Positions 52,169-62,627 of a stretch of DNA of 64,000 nt are shown here, one piece after another. Source of the stretch: Archangium sp. GTDB lineage: Bacteria > Myxococcota > Myxococcia > Myxococcales > Myxococcaceae. Under the pieces are notes generated by a model. That model had not been told where the DNA came from. It did no database searches and saw nothing but the letters and a program-made list of their open reading frames with translations. The position numbers were made by a program, and so were the translations under genes. The first letter of the stretch is position 1. Each line of letters opens with the position of its first letter. The stretch lies in NCBI GenBank assembly GCA_022843845.1, contig JALHMW010000005.1, positions 165,486 to 229,485 on the forward strand. The letters run 5' to 3'.

Positions 52169-53560
52169 ATGAAGCTCAAGCAGCGCCCAGAAGACTTCTC
52201 GGTGAAGGAGTCGTACCGGTTCGACGAGGACCCGGACGGCACCCACCGCGTCTACTTGATGGACAAGCAGAAGCTGTCGACCTTCGACGCCGTCGGTCGC
52301 ATCGCGAAGAAGTTCGGCCTCAAGCCGGGCTCGATCAGCTACTGCGGGCTCAAGGACAAGCAGGGCCGCACCGAGCAGCTGATCGCCGTCGATGGCTTCG
52401 ACGTCGACATGCAGGACCCCGATCTGCGCCTGAAGTTCCTGGGCCGCATCGCCGAGCCGCTGACCGCCGCCAACACCACCTCGAACCGCTTCGCCGTGAC
52501 GGTTCGGCAGCTGCGCGAGCAAGAGATGCAGGACGTCACCATGGCCGTCGCCGAGGTCGGCCGGCTCGGCGTGGTGAACTACTTCGACAACCAGCGCTTT
52601 GGCTCGCTCAAGCACGGGCAGGGCTTCATCGCGAAGGATCTGCTGAAAGGCGACTTCGAGGCCGCGCTGAAGAACTACATGGCCGTGCCCTCGACGCTCG
52701 ACCTGAGCGACGACGCCAAGGTGAAGGCCTTCTGGGCCGCGAACTGGGGCGACTGGTCGCAGCACTGCCCGTACGACACGGCCAACAAGAAGTACGGCCG
52801 CGTGTTGAACGTGCTCCGCAAGCAGCCACGCAACTTCGTCGACGCCTTCCTGCAGATCGACTCGCAGTACCGCGCGATGCAGCTCTTCACGTACCAGTCG
52901 TACCTGTGGAACGAGTCTGCGCGACGGCTCCTTCAGCTCGTGCTGCCCCGCGAGTCGTTGTTCGTGATGCCGTACCAGGCCGGCTCGCTGCTCCATCACC
53001 GCGATGCGCCGCACGAGCTGCTTTCGTGGATGCGGCACACCACCGTGCCCCTCGTCGGCCCCACCACGACCTTCACCGATCGCCGCGTCGAAGAGGCCGT
53101 CAACTGGGCGCTGGGCAAAGACAAGCTGACGCTGGCGCAGCTGGTCGTCAAAGACGCGCCTCGCCTGCTGTATTTCAAGCACGAGGAGCGGCCGCTTTTG
53201 ATCCAGCCGCAGAAGCTGGTGGTCGGGCGCGCGAGCAAAGACGAGATCAACCGTGGCTTCTTGAAGGTGAACGTCGCCTTCACCCTGCCCCCTGGCAGCT
53301 ACGCGACGCTGACCGTGAAGCGGCTCTTCCACTTCGGCGTGGAGCAGCTCGAAAAAGAAGCCGCCGAGCGGCCCGTCCGCAAAGATCCGCTCGAGCTCCT
53401 CACCGATCCACGCATGAACAAGGGCGCGCGGCCTCCTGAGAAAGCCCGCCACCCCAACGCGGCTCCTGAAGTTCGCACCCCACGGGTGGGCTTCCGCGAC
53501 CGCCAGAAGCTCCGCAAGGAAGCCCGGGCTGCCGCACGCGCTTCGCAGCCGCGAAAGTAG
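52169..53560 (+). CDS. truD: tRNA pseudouridine(13) synthase TruD
   Basis: 463 residues. QRPEDFSVKE at the start, YCGLKDKQGRTEQ (catalytic Asp), SNRFAVTVR (the NRF motif), NYFDNQRFG, and a C-terminal block with the insertion (TRUD) domain. The family bacterial form is about 350 residues; this one is longer, more like the archaeal/eukaryotic Pus7 type. A basic tail ends in KARAAARASQPRK-like residues. Makes pseudouridine 13 in tRNA-Glu. Confidence 0.95.
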   Translation: MKLKQRPEDFSVKESYRFDEDPDGTHRVYLMDKQKLSTFDAVGRIAKKFGLKPGSISYCGLKDKQGRTEQLIAVDGFDVDMQDPDLRLKFLGRIAEPLTAANTTSNRFAVTVRQLREQEMQDVTMAVAEVGRLGVVNYFDNQRFGSLKHGQGFIAKDLLKGDFEAALKNYMAVPSTLDLSDDAKVKAFWAANWGDWSQHCPYDTANKKYGRVLNVLRKQPRNFVDAFLQIDSQYRAMQLFTYQSYLWNESARRLLQLVLPRESLFVMPYQAGSLLHHRDAPHELLSWMRHTTVPLVGPTTTFTDRRVEEAVNWALGKDKLTLAQLVVKDAPRLLYFKHEERPLLIQPQKLVVGRASKDEINRGFLKVNVAFTLPPGSYATLTVKRLFHFGVEQLEKEAAERPVRKDPLELLTDPRMNKGARPPEKARHPNAAPEVRTPRVGFRDRQKLRKEARAAARASQPRK

Positions 53561-53574
53561 GCGCCAAGTCGCTG

Positions 53575-53593
53575 GAATTGCTGGTCACAATTC
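53575..53593. promoter_or_regulatory. Perfect dyad between truD and the sigma-factor gene
   Basis: GAATTG-CTGGTCA-CAATTC, a 6-bp inverted repeat with a 7-base loop, 14 bases after the truD stop and 48 bases before the sigma-gene start. No T tract, so an operator for the sigma operon is more likely than a terminator. Confidence 0.4.
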
Positions 53594-53641
53594 AGCCAGT
53601 TCGCCGGGCAATGAGGGGTATGGCGGCTCGTACTGGGTGAC

Positions 53642-54262
53642 GTGACTGCACTTGCACAGATGCTTCCCTCGCTGTCGATGTCGCTGGGGACGATGACCGC
53701 CGACGCTGAACAGCCCTGGGCTCAAGAGGTCCGCCGCGCGCGCAAGGGCGACTCGTCGGCGTTTGCGGCGCTCGTTCGCGGCCTGCAGCGCCCCGTCTTC
53801 GGGCTGTGTCTGCGGCTGCTGCGCACCGAGGCCGAGGCCACCGAGGTCGCCCAGGAGACCTTCCTGCGCGCGTACCAGAACCTCGAGCGCTTCGACGAGA
53901 CGCGCCCGTTCGATCTGTGGGTGCTCACCATCGCGCGCAACCTCTGCCTCGACATTCTGCGCCGCCGGCAGAAGGTGCAGACCGAAGACCTCGAGCCGCA
54001 CGCGCTCACCTTCGCCTCGAGCGAGCCGAACAGCGAAGAGAAGGCCATCGACAATCAGCAGCGCCAGTCGCTCGAAGACGCGATGGGCACGTTGTCGGCC
54101 GACGATCGCGAAGTGCTCGCGCTGTATTACGTGCAGAAGCGCACCACGAAGGAGATCGCCGTCATCATGGGCGTCGCTCCGGGGACCATCATGGCGCGCC
54201 TTTTCAGGGCCCGTGAGAAGCTGCGCACGCGAATGATGGCCGCAGAACGAGGTGCCGCATGA
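53642..54262 (+). CDS. ECF-type RNA polymerase sigma factor
   Basis: 206 residues from a GTG. Region 2 (about 40-105): ALVRGLQRPVFGLCLRLLRTEAEATEVAQETFLRAYQNLERFD, then FDLWVLTIARNLCLDILRRRQ. Region 4 (about 150-200): LSADDREVLALYYVQKRTTKEIAVIMGVAPGTIMARLFRAREKL with the HTH. No region 3, typical ECF. The next gene overlaps its stop (ATGA) and encodes a membrane protein that is the likely anti-sigma factor. Confidence 0.95.
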   Translation: MTALAQMLPSLSMSLGTMTADAEQPWAQEVRRARKGDSSAFAALVRGLQRPVFGLCLRLLRTEAEATEVAQETFLRAYQNLERFDETRPFDLWVLTIARNLCLDILRRRQKVQTEDLEPHALTFASSEPNSEEKAIDNQQRQSLEDAMGTLSADDREVLALYYVQKRTTKEIAVIMGVAPGTIMARLFRAREKLRTRMMAAERGAA

Positions 54263-54744
54263 ACGCTCCCATGAGTGATGACGACGCCGAGCTCGAGCGG
54301 CTGCTCGCCGAGGTGTCGCCCGACGAGCTGGGCCGCGACGCGGTTCGTGAAGCGCACCGGCAGCTCGAGAAAGATCTGCTGCGCCTCGCTGACCCGCTCC
54401 CGCCCGCCGACTTCCTCACCCAGGTGATGGCGAAGGTCGAAGCCGAGCCGCGCCGCGTGTCGAACGCCGAGCTGCGGAGCGCCACGGTGATCACCCTCGT
54501 GGCCCTCGCGGCGTCGATTGGAGCCTTCGTGTCCTCTGGCGCGTCGGCGAACGGGGTCGCGGTCTCGCTGGCCCGCACGTTCGTGTCGGCGCGAGAGGTG
54601 CTCGTCGGCTTCGGGAGCGGCCTCGCCGCGGTCTGGCGCACGGCTGGCCTGCCGCTCTCCGTGGTGTTGGCAGTCCTGGTGATGGTGACGCTGGTGGGCT
54701 TCCGCCGGCTCCTGACTCCGATGAACGCAAAGGCGGTGTCGTGA
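54259..54744 (+). CDS. Putative membrane anti-sigma factor
   Basis: 161 residues. The N-terminal 65 residues are acidic and helical (AELERLLAEVSPDELGRDAVR, REAHRQLEKDLLRL) and should hold the sigma-binding part; no zinc HxxxCxxC motif is present, so it is not of the ZAS type. Two or three membrane helices follow (about 78-150). Overlaps sigma at both ends (ATGA and GTGATGA-like with the next gene). Assigned by context; no family match seen directly. Confidence 0.72.
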   Translation: MNAPMSDDDAELERLLAEVSPDELGRDAVREAHRQLEKDLLRLADPLPPADFLTQVMAKVEAEPRRVSNAELRSATVITLVALAASIGAFVSSGASANGVAVSLARTFVSAREVLVGFGSGLAAVWRTAGLPLSVVLAVLVMVTLVGFRRLLTPMNAKAVS

Positions 54745-56105
54745 TGCTGTCGTCTCTTGTCGTGCTGGTGCTCGCCGCGGGGCCGGTGTCGGTGCAGTTC
54801 GAGGGCCCGCTCAAGCAGGGGCTCACCACCATCGCCGAGCGCGGAGGTCTCAACGTCATCGTCGTCGGCGATCTCGCCGAGCCCGCACAGATTCACCTGA
54901 CCGACGTGACGGCCGAAGAGGCGCTCGAGACGGTCGCGAAGGTGTACCAGCTCGAGGTGACGAAGCAGGGCAAGCTCTACGTCCTGCGGCGTGGGGCGCT
55001 GCTCGCAGCTCCCGTCGCGCCAGTTCCTCCAGTGGCCCCGGTGCCGCTCGTCGCGCCGGCCGAGGTGGCGAAGGCCTCCGACGTGGCGGACAAGACGATC
55101 GAACAGCTCGAAGCCGAGTCGGAGCACATCGACGCGCTGCTCGAGAAGACGAGTGAGAAGACCGAGGCGCTCGCAGAGGAGGCCGAACGGCGCGCCGAGC
55201 TCGAACGGGAGCAGGCAGAGAAGGTGCAAGCGCTCGCGGTCGCGAAGGCCGAGCAGCTCAGGGCTGGCGGTCGCTCGCAGGTGATCTCAGCGGGCGGCCC
55301 GGTGGTCGTCGCGGCGGGTGAGTCGGTCAAAGACGCGGTCGCCTACGGCGGGCCAATCACCATCGAGCGTGGCGCGCGGGTGAAGGGCGACGCAGTGGCG
55401 TTCGGTGGAGACGTGGTGCTCAAGGACGGCGCGATCGTCGAGGGCGCTGCGGTCTCGTTCGGTGGGCGCGTGGTTCGCGAAGGCACTGCGATCATCAGGG
55501 GCGAAGAGGTGTCGTTCGGAGGCGCTGGCATCGCGTCGTCGATGGCGGCGCACGCCGTGAAGGCCTCGAAGGCCGCCGAGCTCGACACGAACGACGAGAA
55601 GTCGGGAGGCCTGTCGCTGGCCGCGTTCCTGGGACAATTCGTGGTGTTCTTCGTCTTCGGCTTCCTGCTCATGGTGTTCGCGCCACAGCGCATGAAGGGC
55701 CTCGAGTCGGCCGTGCGCGCGCAGCCGGTGCTCTCGGGCGCGGTGGGGCTCCTGGCGCTGGTCCTCGCGCTCCCGCTCACGGTGTTCCTGCTGGTGACGC
55801 TCATCGGCATTCCCGTCGCCGCGCTGCTCTGGCTCACCCTCGCCTTCGTCATTCCCATGGGCCTGGCGGCGATCGCCAACACCGTGGGCACCTCGATGCC
55901 GCTGGGCAAGCTGCGCCGGACGCAGGCGATGGTGTTGGCGCTCGGGCTGCTCGCGCTGATGATCGTCTCGCACGTCCCGGTGCTTGGGCCGCTGGTGATG
56001 TCGATGGCGATCTGCGTGTCGCTCGGCGCCGTGCTGCGGACCAGGCTGGGCGCGACGCCGAAGGGCCTCCCCGTGATCGAGTCGACGGAGCGGCTGGGCG
56101 TCTGA
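54741..56105 (+). CDS. STN-like/bactofilin-like membrane protein
   Basis: 454 residues with signal peptide (MMLSSLVVLVLAAGPVS). Residues about 22-85 resemble a secretin N-type (STN) domain: LTTIAERGGLNVIVVGDLAEPAQIHLTDVTAEEALETVAKVYQLEV. A Pro/Val linker, a charged coiled coil (about 120-175) and a bactofilin-like repeat of short strands (about 185-260: AVAYGGPITIERGARVKGDAV, AVSFGGRVVREGT) follow, then four or five membrane helices. Fusing an STN domain to a polymer-forming core and a membrane domain is unusual. It is coupled to the sigma/anti-sigma pair and is probably its regulon product or sensor. Confidence 0.75.
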   Translation: MMLSSLVVLVLAAGPVSVQFEGPLKQGLTTIAERGGLNVIVVGDLAEPAQIHLTDVTAEEALETVAKVYQLEVTKQGKLYVLRRGALLAAPVAPVPPVAPVPLVAPAEVAKASDVADKTIEQLEAESEHIDALLEKTSEKTEALAEEAERRAELEREQAEKVQALAVAKAEQLRAGGRSQVISAGGPVVVAAGESVKDAVAYGGPITIERGARVKGDAVAFGGDVVLKDGAIVEGAAVSFGGRVVREGTAIIRGEEVSFGGAGIASSMAAHAVKASKAAELDTNDEKSGGLSLAAFLGQFVVFFVFGFLLMVFAPQRMKGLESAVRAQPVLSGAVGLLALVLALPLTVFLLVTLIGIPVAALLWLTLAFVIPMGLAAIANTVGTSMPLGKLRRTQAMVLALGLLALMIVSHVPVLGPLVMSMAICVSLGAVLRTRLGATPKGLPVIESTERLGV

Positions 56106-56144
56106 CGGTTGCCTTCACCCGGGGAGTTGGGCAACAACCAGCGC

Positions 56145-57293
56145 ATGCCTCGCGTCAACCAACGCCCCGCAGCCGCTCCCACGACTCGACCCACCACCAC
56201 CCCGACGACGCCCGGTGCGGCGCCTGAGGTGCGCACCGACGCCGCGTGGAGCTCTCGCTCCCCACGAGGCCCGAAGCCGACGCTGATGGGGCCGCCCGCC
56301 TCGTTCCAGACGCCTCAGACGGCCGTCGTCGGCCCGGCGAAGCTCGCCTCGAAGACGATCGCCGGCGTGAACGTGAAGCAGGCCAACGAGCTCCAGTTCC
56401 AGGGCCTCACCGGCGCCAACCCGCTGATGACGAAGACGCTCGACGTGCAGTTCGGCAAGCTCTCCCAGCCACAGTTCGACGCCCTCAAGAAGGAGTTCGG
56501 CGGGCTCTCTCAGGTGAAGTTCGACGCGGCGCGCGACTACGGCGTCATCGACTTCCTGCCTCCGACGATTCAGGCGCTGGTCAACCGCGACATCGACCCC
56601 GGCCCGCCCGCGAAGCTCAAGGGCACCGGCAAGCTCAACGACGCGATGGGCAACGAAGGCCGTGGCGATCTCGAGATCAGCACGTCGCCCAACTGCCACG
56701 GCACCGCGTGGGAGATGATGCGCGCGTACCAGGGCCAGCCGTCGACCCACGTGAGCCTGCTGTACGGCGACGCGCAGATGGTCGGCCCCGACTACGAGAA
56801 CCCCGAGAAGTTCACGACCGTCGGCACCTCGGAGCCGGGGAAAGCCCCCGCGTTCCTCAGCGAGCTCAAGCCGGGCGACGTGGTGGCGTTCAAGCGTGGC
56901 GAGTACGAGCTCCTCCACTCGGCGACCTACGTGGGCGGCGGTCTGTTCTTCGAGAAGCCGAACACCGAGTCCGATGAGTACGACGAGTCGCCCTACCGGC
57001 TCGTCACCCTGGACCAGGCCATCGCGCCCATCGCGGACTACCTGGGTGAGCCGCCGACGCTGGTCGGGTTGCGACCGAACGCGCCGCTCCCGCCCGGCAT
57101 CGAGGCGTTCAGCACCGGAGACGACGCGAAGAACCTCGAGGCCTGGGCCGCGAAGAAGGGCCAGACCATCGGCAAGCCGCTCGTGCGCGAGTTCGAGGTC
57201 GGCATGGGCGGCGGCATTCGCGGGCTCCATTTCAACGCGGTCGAAACCAGGCGCGTCGAGATCGGCGCTGACGGCCGCGGCGTCATCAAGTGA
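56145..57293 (+). CDS. Possible papain-like (NlpC/P60-related) peptidase, protein of unknown role
   Basis: 382 residues from the ATG at 56145; a weak GGGGAG lies far upstream. Residues 1-60 are low-complexity Pro/Thr/Arg. Residues about 180-300 look like a cysteine amidase: STSPNCHGTAWEMMRAY with a candidate nucleophile Cys, VSLLYGDAQ, LKPGDVVAFKRGEYELLHSATYV with the His, and EYDESPYRLV. This matches NlpC/P60-like or transglutaminase-like enzymes more than any other family. No signal peptide, so it may be exported another way. The enzyme call is inference; catalysis is not shown. Confidence 0.62.
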   Translation: MPRVNQRPAAAPTTRPTTTPTTPGAAPEVRTDAAWSSRSPRGPKPTLMGPPASFQTPQTAVVGPAKLASKTIAGVNVKQANELQFQGLTGANPLMTKTLDVQFGKLSQPQFDALKKEFGGLSQVKFDAARDYGVIDFLPPTIQALVNRDIDPGPPAKLKGTGKLNDAMGNEGRGDLEISTSPNCHGTAWEMMRAYQGQPSTHVSLLYGDAQMVGPDYENPEKFTTVGTSEPGKAPAFLSELKPGDVVAFKRGEYELLHSATYVGGGLFFEKPNTESDEYDESPYRLVTLDQAIAPIADYLGEPPTLVGLRPNAPLPPGIEAFSTGDDAKNLEAWAAKKGQTIGKPLVREFEVGMGGGIRGLHFNAVETRRVEIGADGRGVIK

Positions 57294-57359
57294 CTCGAGG
57301 CGCCGTCGGGTGCTCCTCCTGGCCGCCCTCAGCTGCGCGCCTGCCGAGCTCGATCGACG

Positions 57360-57989
57360 TCAGGGGCGGTCGGGCTGGTGGGGCTCGCCGTGCTGCTTGG
57401 CCTCCAGCGTCGACGACCTTGAACGAAGAGCCAGCGCGGCCCTCGCGCCGAAGACGATCAGCGCGCCGATCGACGAGCCATACACGGCTCCCGCCAGCAC
57501 GTCGGACGGCCAGTGCACGCCGACCCCGACACGGCTGACGCCGATGAGGAACGCGACCGGGAACGCCGCCAGCCCGGCCCTCGGGTACGTGAGGGTCACG
57601 ACGGTGGCCACGGCAAAGGCGTTGGCGCTGTGCAGCGACGGCATCGAGCCGACGTTGGAGGCCGGCACGAGGACACGAACGAGCTCATCGGCGAGAACGA
57701 AGCTCGGCCGCGCTCTGCCAATCGCCGGCTTGATCACCCTCGCACCGAGCGCGTCGGTCACCGCGATCGCGGCGCCGAGCTGCGCGAGCGGCAACACCAC
57801 CTGACGCTTCAGCCTGACGGCGAGCCACGCCGCGAACACCAGGGTGACGGCGATGCCGAACGGTCTCGAGGTCGTGACGACCCACACCACGTCGAGCCAC
57901 GCCCAGCCGAGCCCATTGATGGCGTGAAAGAGCGACTCGTCCCAGCCCCAACGAATGTCGACCAGGCCCGACGCCGCTGGAGCGCTCAT
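57360..57989 (-). CDS. PAP2-family membrane phosphatase
   Basis: 209 residues, five or six membrane helices. The three PAP2 motifs are present: KPAIGRARP (KxxxxxRP), SMPSLHSANAF (PSGH-type, here PSLH) and SRVGVGVHWPSDVLAG (SRxxxxxHxxxD). Dephosphorylates a lipid phosphate such as undecaprenyl pyrophosphate or phosphatidic acid on the periplasmic side. The stop precedes the dmeF end by one base, so the two share one transcript. Confidence 0.93.
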   Translation of the reverse strand: MSAPAASGLVDIRWGWDESLFHAINGLGWAWLDVVWVVTTSRPFGIAVTLVFAAWLAVRLKRQVVLPLAQLGAAIAVTDALGARVIKPAIGRARPSFVLADELVRVLVPASNVGSMPSLHSANAFAVATVVTLTYPRAGLAAFPVAFLIGVSRVGVGVHWPSDVLAGAVYGSSIGALIVFGARAALALRSRSSTLEAKQHGEPHQPDRP

Positions 57990-57990
57990 C

Positions 57991-59052
57991 TCACGCTTCG
58001 GCGCCGGGGCGCGCGATCTCGATCGTCAGGTGGTCGACCGGCACGACGGAGACAACCGCGCGTTTGAAGTCACCGAGCGTCTGCGGGCCAGAGGTCGAGA
58101 CCGAGGCTACGCAGACCAGCTGCGTCGGGCCGACGTGCCACAGATGCAGATCGACGACCTTCGTCTCGCCGACCTGCTCCAGCGCGGCCTGCACCCGATC
58201 GCGCAGCGCCGTCGAGGGCCCGAGATCGATGAGCTGGCGGGCGCAGTCGGAGATCAGCCCCCACGCCCACTTGAGGATGACGAGGGCAGCGACGATGGCC
58301 ACCACCGCGTCGAGCCAGACCAGGGAGTAGAAACGGCCGGCCAGCAAGGCGACGATCGCGAGCAAACTGGTCAGCGCGTCGGCGACGACGTGCAGGTAGG
58401 CGGCGCGCAGGTTGTTGTCGTGACCCTTCTCGTGCACGGCGCGTCGCAGCGCCTCGGTTTGATCCTGTTTGGTTTCGCCGTGATCGTGGGAGTGATCGTG
58501 AGACGAATGGTCGTGTGAATGATCGTGGCCGGCGTGATCGTGGCTGGCGTGACCGTGCGCCCCGTGATCGTGGCCGTGAGAATGCGCGCCATCGAGCAAC
58601 CACGCCGAGACGACGTTCACCACCAACCCGATGATCGCCACGGGGAGCGCGTCGGCGAAGTCGACGACCTCAGGCGAGATCAGGCGCCCGATGCCGCTCG
58701 ACACCATCTCGAACGACACGATCACCAGCAGCGTCGAGCTGGTGAAGCCGGCGAGGGCGTAGACCTTGCCCGTGCCGAAGGCGAAGCGCGTCTCACCCGC
58801 CCGCGTTCGCGCGTACCAGTACGCCAGCGCCGAGAGGCCCAGGGCTCCGACGTGCGTGGCCATGTGCCAGCCGTCGGCGGTGAGCGCGAGCGAGTGCGTG
58901 ATGGTGCCGGCGATCAGCTCGGCGACCATCATCACGGCGGTGAGGCCGACGACCCAGCGCGTACGCGCCTCACCAGACGGAGCCACCTTCGGGGGCACGC
59001 GGACCGAGCACGCAGGATCGTCGACGGCGGGCACTTGTCGAGCGGGAGTCAT
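57991..59052 (-). CDS. dmeF: Cation diffusion facilitator, DmeF type (Co/Ni/Zn efflux)
   Basis: 353 residues from the ATG at 59052; the frame is open 39 codons further but starts with unrelated residues. Six membrane helices: MMVAELIAGTITHSLALTADGWHMATHVGALG (HxxxD metal site), FTSSTLLVIVSFEMV, VVADALTSLLAIVALL (second HD site). A His-rich cytoplasmic loop (about 157-190) with more than 15 His separates helices IV and V, as in DmeF. Exports divalent metals against protons. In one operon with the Fur-family regulator immediately upstream. Confidence 0.93.
   Translation of the reverse strand: MTPARQVPAVDDPACSVRVPPKVAPSGEARTRWVVGLTAVMMVAELIAGTITHSLALTADGWHMATHVGALGLSALAYWYARTRAGETRFAFGTGKVYALAGFTSSTLLVIVSFEMVSSGIGRLISPEVVDFADALPVAIIGLVVNVVSAWLLDGAHSHGHDHGAHGHASHDHAGHDHSHDHSSHDHSHDHGETKQDQTEALRRAVHEKGHDNNLRAAYLHVVADALTSLLAIVALLAGRFYSLVWLDAVVAIVAALVILKWAWGLISDCARQLIDLGPSTALRDRVQAALEQVGETKVVDLHLWHVGPTQLVCVASVSTSGPQTLGDFKRAVVSVVPVDHLTIEIARPGAEA
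58479..58582 (-). repeat. His-Asp-rich repeat region inside dmeF
   Basis: Imperfect GTGATCGTG-type repeats (plus strand) encode HDHSHDH-like residues of the metal-binding loop. Such runs are prone to slippage and length variation. Confidence 0.75.
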
Positions 59053-59054
59053 CT

Positions 59055-59501
59055 TCAGGCCGCGCACGCGTCGCACTGACCGCGAAGTTGGATCTCGACC
59101 TTCTGTTGCGTCAGCGCCCTGGGCACGCCCTTGCCCTGCTTCACCTTGAGCGTCACCTCGGGCAGGCACGACACGGCGCCGCAGTCGGAGCAGGTGAAGT
59201 GCGGGTGCCGGGCGTCGTCGCCGTTGCCGGTCCCGCGCTTGAGCTCGAAGCGCCAGACGTGATCGCCGAGATCGGTCCGCGAGACGAGGCCGACCTCGGT
59301 GAGATCGACGAGGTTGCGGTAGATCGTCGTGCGATCCATGCCGTCGCTCGCGAGCACCTCGACCAGCTCGCCGTGAGAGATCGGCGTGCTCGCGACCGAC
59401 AGCCGGCGGAGAACCGCGATTCGAGGTGAGGTGCTGCGCAGGCCCGCCTTGCGAATGACGGACTTGAGCTCATCGAGAGACGGGCTGAGATCGTAGGCCA
59501 T
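59055..59501 (-). CDS. Fur-family transcriptional regulator (Zur-like)
   Basis: 148 residues. Winged-helix part (about 10-85: SPRIAVLRRLSVASTPISHGELVEVLASDGMDRTTIYRNLVDL) and dimerisation part (about 88-148) with PHFTCSDCGAVSCLPE and a C-terminal CDACAA. Two CxxC pairs hold the structural zinc, and the HPHF-type His provides a regulatory ligand, as in Fur, Zur and PerR proteins. Ends 2 bases before dmeF, so it most likely represses this efflux operon in response to zinc or a related metal. Which metal is not certain. Confidence 0.92.
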   Translation of the reverse strand: MAYDLSPSLDELKSVIRKAGLRSTSPRIAVLRRLSVASTPISHGELVEVLASDGMDRTTIYRNLVDLTEVGLVSRTDLGDHVWRFELKRGTGNGDDARHPHFTCSDCGAVSCLPEVTLKVKQGKGVPRALTQQKVEIQLRGQCDACAA

Positions 59502-59505
59502 GGCT

Positions 59506-59540
59506 GTTGCAACTGTAACTGACGCCGCTGAGCGAGCCAA
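59506..59540 (-). promoter_or_regulatory. Promoter with operator-like dyad for the fur-dmeF operon
   Basis: Minus strand: TTGGCT (59540-59535), 17-base spacer, TACAGT (59517-59512), then the start codon at 59501, so the transcript is nearly leaderless. The palindrome GTTGCAAC (59506-59513) overlaps the -10 and start region where a Fur-type repressor could act. Confidence 0.42.
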
Positions 59541-59560
59541 CGAGGGAAACGGCCCAGGCC

Positions 59561-61195
<1,635 letters not shown>

Positions 61196-61259
61196 GCGGG
61201 CTGCTTGCCCGACCCGCGCGGCCTTTTCCACCGCCGTGAGGCCTGCGGAGCGCGTCGCG

Positions 61260-62564
61260 TCAGGCGAGGCGTTCGAGGACCAGCGGCCTTGCGGCGGGCG
61301 CGGCGACCCCGATGCGGTAGGCGCGGCGCACCCGCTCGATCACCTCGGGCACGCGGCGATCGTCGTTCACGTGCGCCGTCACCAGTGTCGCGCCCGCCGT
61401 CACCACGTCGCCGAGCTTCTTCTCGAGCACGAAGCCGACGCCCGGGTCGATCACGTCGCTGGTCTTCTCTCGCCCCGCGCCGAGCGCCATGGCCGCGAGC
61501 CCGATCGCCTCGCTGTGGATGGCGGTGACGAAGCCCGCCGACTCGGCGGTGATGGCCACCGTGGTGCGCGACTTCGGCAACCGCGACAGGTCGGTGATCG
61601 CGGCGGGGTCTCCGCCCTGCGCCGCGACGATCTCCTTCAGCTTCGCCTCGGCCGCGCCGCTGGTGATCGAGCGCTGCAGCTTCGCCCGGGCCTCGTCGAT
61701 GGAGCCCGCCTGCTTGCCCAGCACCAGCATCTCTGCAGTGAGCGCCAGGGTCAGCTCGGTGTAGTCGGCGGGCGCCTGGCCACGGAGCATCTCGACGGCC
61801 TCCTTCACCTCGAGCGCGTTGCCGACGGTGCGGCCGAGCGGCTGGTCCATGTCGGTGAGGAGCGCGACCACCTTCTTCCCCATCTCGGTGCCGATGCCGA
61901 TCATCGTGCGCGCCAGAATTCGTGCGTCTTCGATCGTCTTCATGAACGCGCCCGAGCCCACCTTCACGTCGAGCACGAGCGCGTCGATGCCCTCGGCCAT
62001 CTTCTTCGACATGATCGACGACGCGATGAGCGGAATGCAGTCGACCGTCGCGGTGACGTCACGCAGGGCGTAGAGCTTCTTGTCGGCCGGAGCGAGCGTC
62101 GCGGTCTGGCCGATCAGGCACGCGCCGATGGTCTTCACGAGGCGGCGGTAGTCGGCGATGGAGAGATCGACGCGGAAGCCGGGAATCGACTCGAGCTTGT
62201 CGAGCGTGCCGCCGGTGTGGCCGAGGCCGCGGCCCGAGATCATCGGAACCGGAACGCCACACGCAGCGGCCAGCGGCGCGAGGCTCAGGCTGACCTTGTC
62301 GCCGACGCCACCGGTGGAGTGCTTGTCGACCTTCACGCCCGGCGTCTCCGAGAGATCGAGCACCTCACCGCTCTCGAGCATCGCGCGGGTCCACGCCGCG
62401 AGCTCTGGCGGCGTCAGGCCACGGAAGAACACCGCCATCGTCATCGCCGACATCTGGTAGTCGGCGACGTCGCCTTTGACGTAGCCATCGAGGAAGGCAC
62501 GAATCACTTCTGGCGCGAGAACCTGTCCGTCGCGCTTGGCTTTGATGACCTCGTAGGGACGCAT
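61260..62564 (-). CDS. deoA: Pyrimidine-nucleoside (thymidine) phosphorylase
   Basis: 434 residues from the ATG at 62564. DKHSTGGVGDKVSLSLAPLAAACG is the phosphate and pyrimidine-binding signature; SGRGLGHTGGTLDKLES, SSIMSKKMAEGIDALVLDVKVGSGAFMK and the C-terminal biotin-carrier-like domain (VIDPGVGFVLEKKLGDVV) complete the fold. Releases base and deoxyribose-1-phosphate from thymidine/uridine for salvage. Could be called pdp; substrate range not readable from sequence. Confidence 0.95.
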   Translation of the reverse strand: MRPYEVIKAKRDGQVLAPEVIRAFLDGYVKGDVADYQMSAMTMAVFFRGLTPPELAAWTRAMLESGEVLDLSETPGVKVDKHSTGGVGDKVSLSLAPLAAACGVPVPMISGRGLGHTGGTLDKLESIPGFRVDLSIADYRRLVKTIGACLIGQTATLAPADKKLYALRDVTATVDCIPLIASSIMSKKMAEGIDALVLDVKVGSGAFMKTIEDARILARTMIGIGTEMGKKVVALLTDMDQPLGRTVGNALEVKEAVEMLRGQAPADYTELTLALTAEMLVLGKQAGSIDEARAKLQRSITSGAAEAKLKEIVAAQGGDPAAITDLSRLPKSRTTVAITAESAGFVTAIHSEAIGLAAMALGAGREKTSDVIDPGVGFVLEKKLGDVVTAGATLVTAHVNDDRRVPEVIERVRRAYRIGVAAPAARPLVLERLA

Positions 62565-62627
62565 GGTGCGGAAGGTAGGCGAAATCGGCTTGCACCTCAC
62601 GTGCCGCTCGTGGGTTGAAGCCTCGCC

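Noticed and set aside
58479..58582. Short regular repeats read as a CRISPR or satellite array
   Set aside because: They are codons for the His-rich loop of DmeF, in frame and without spacers.
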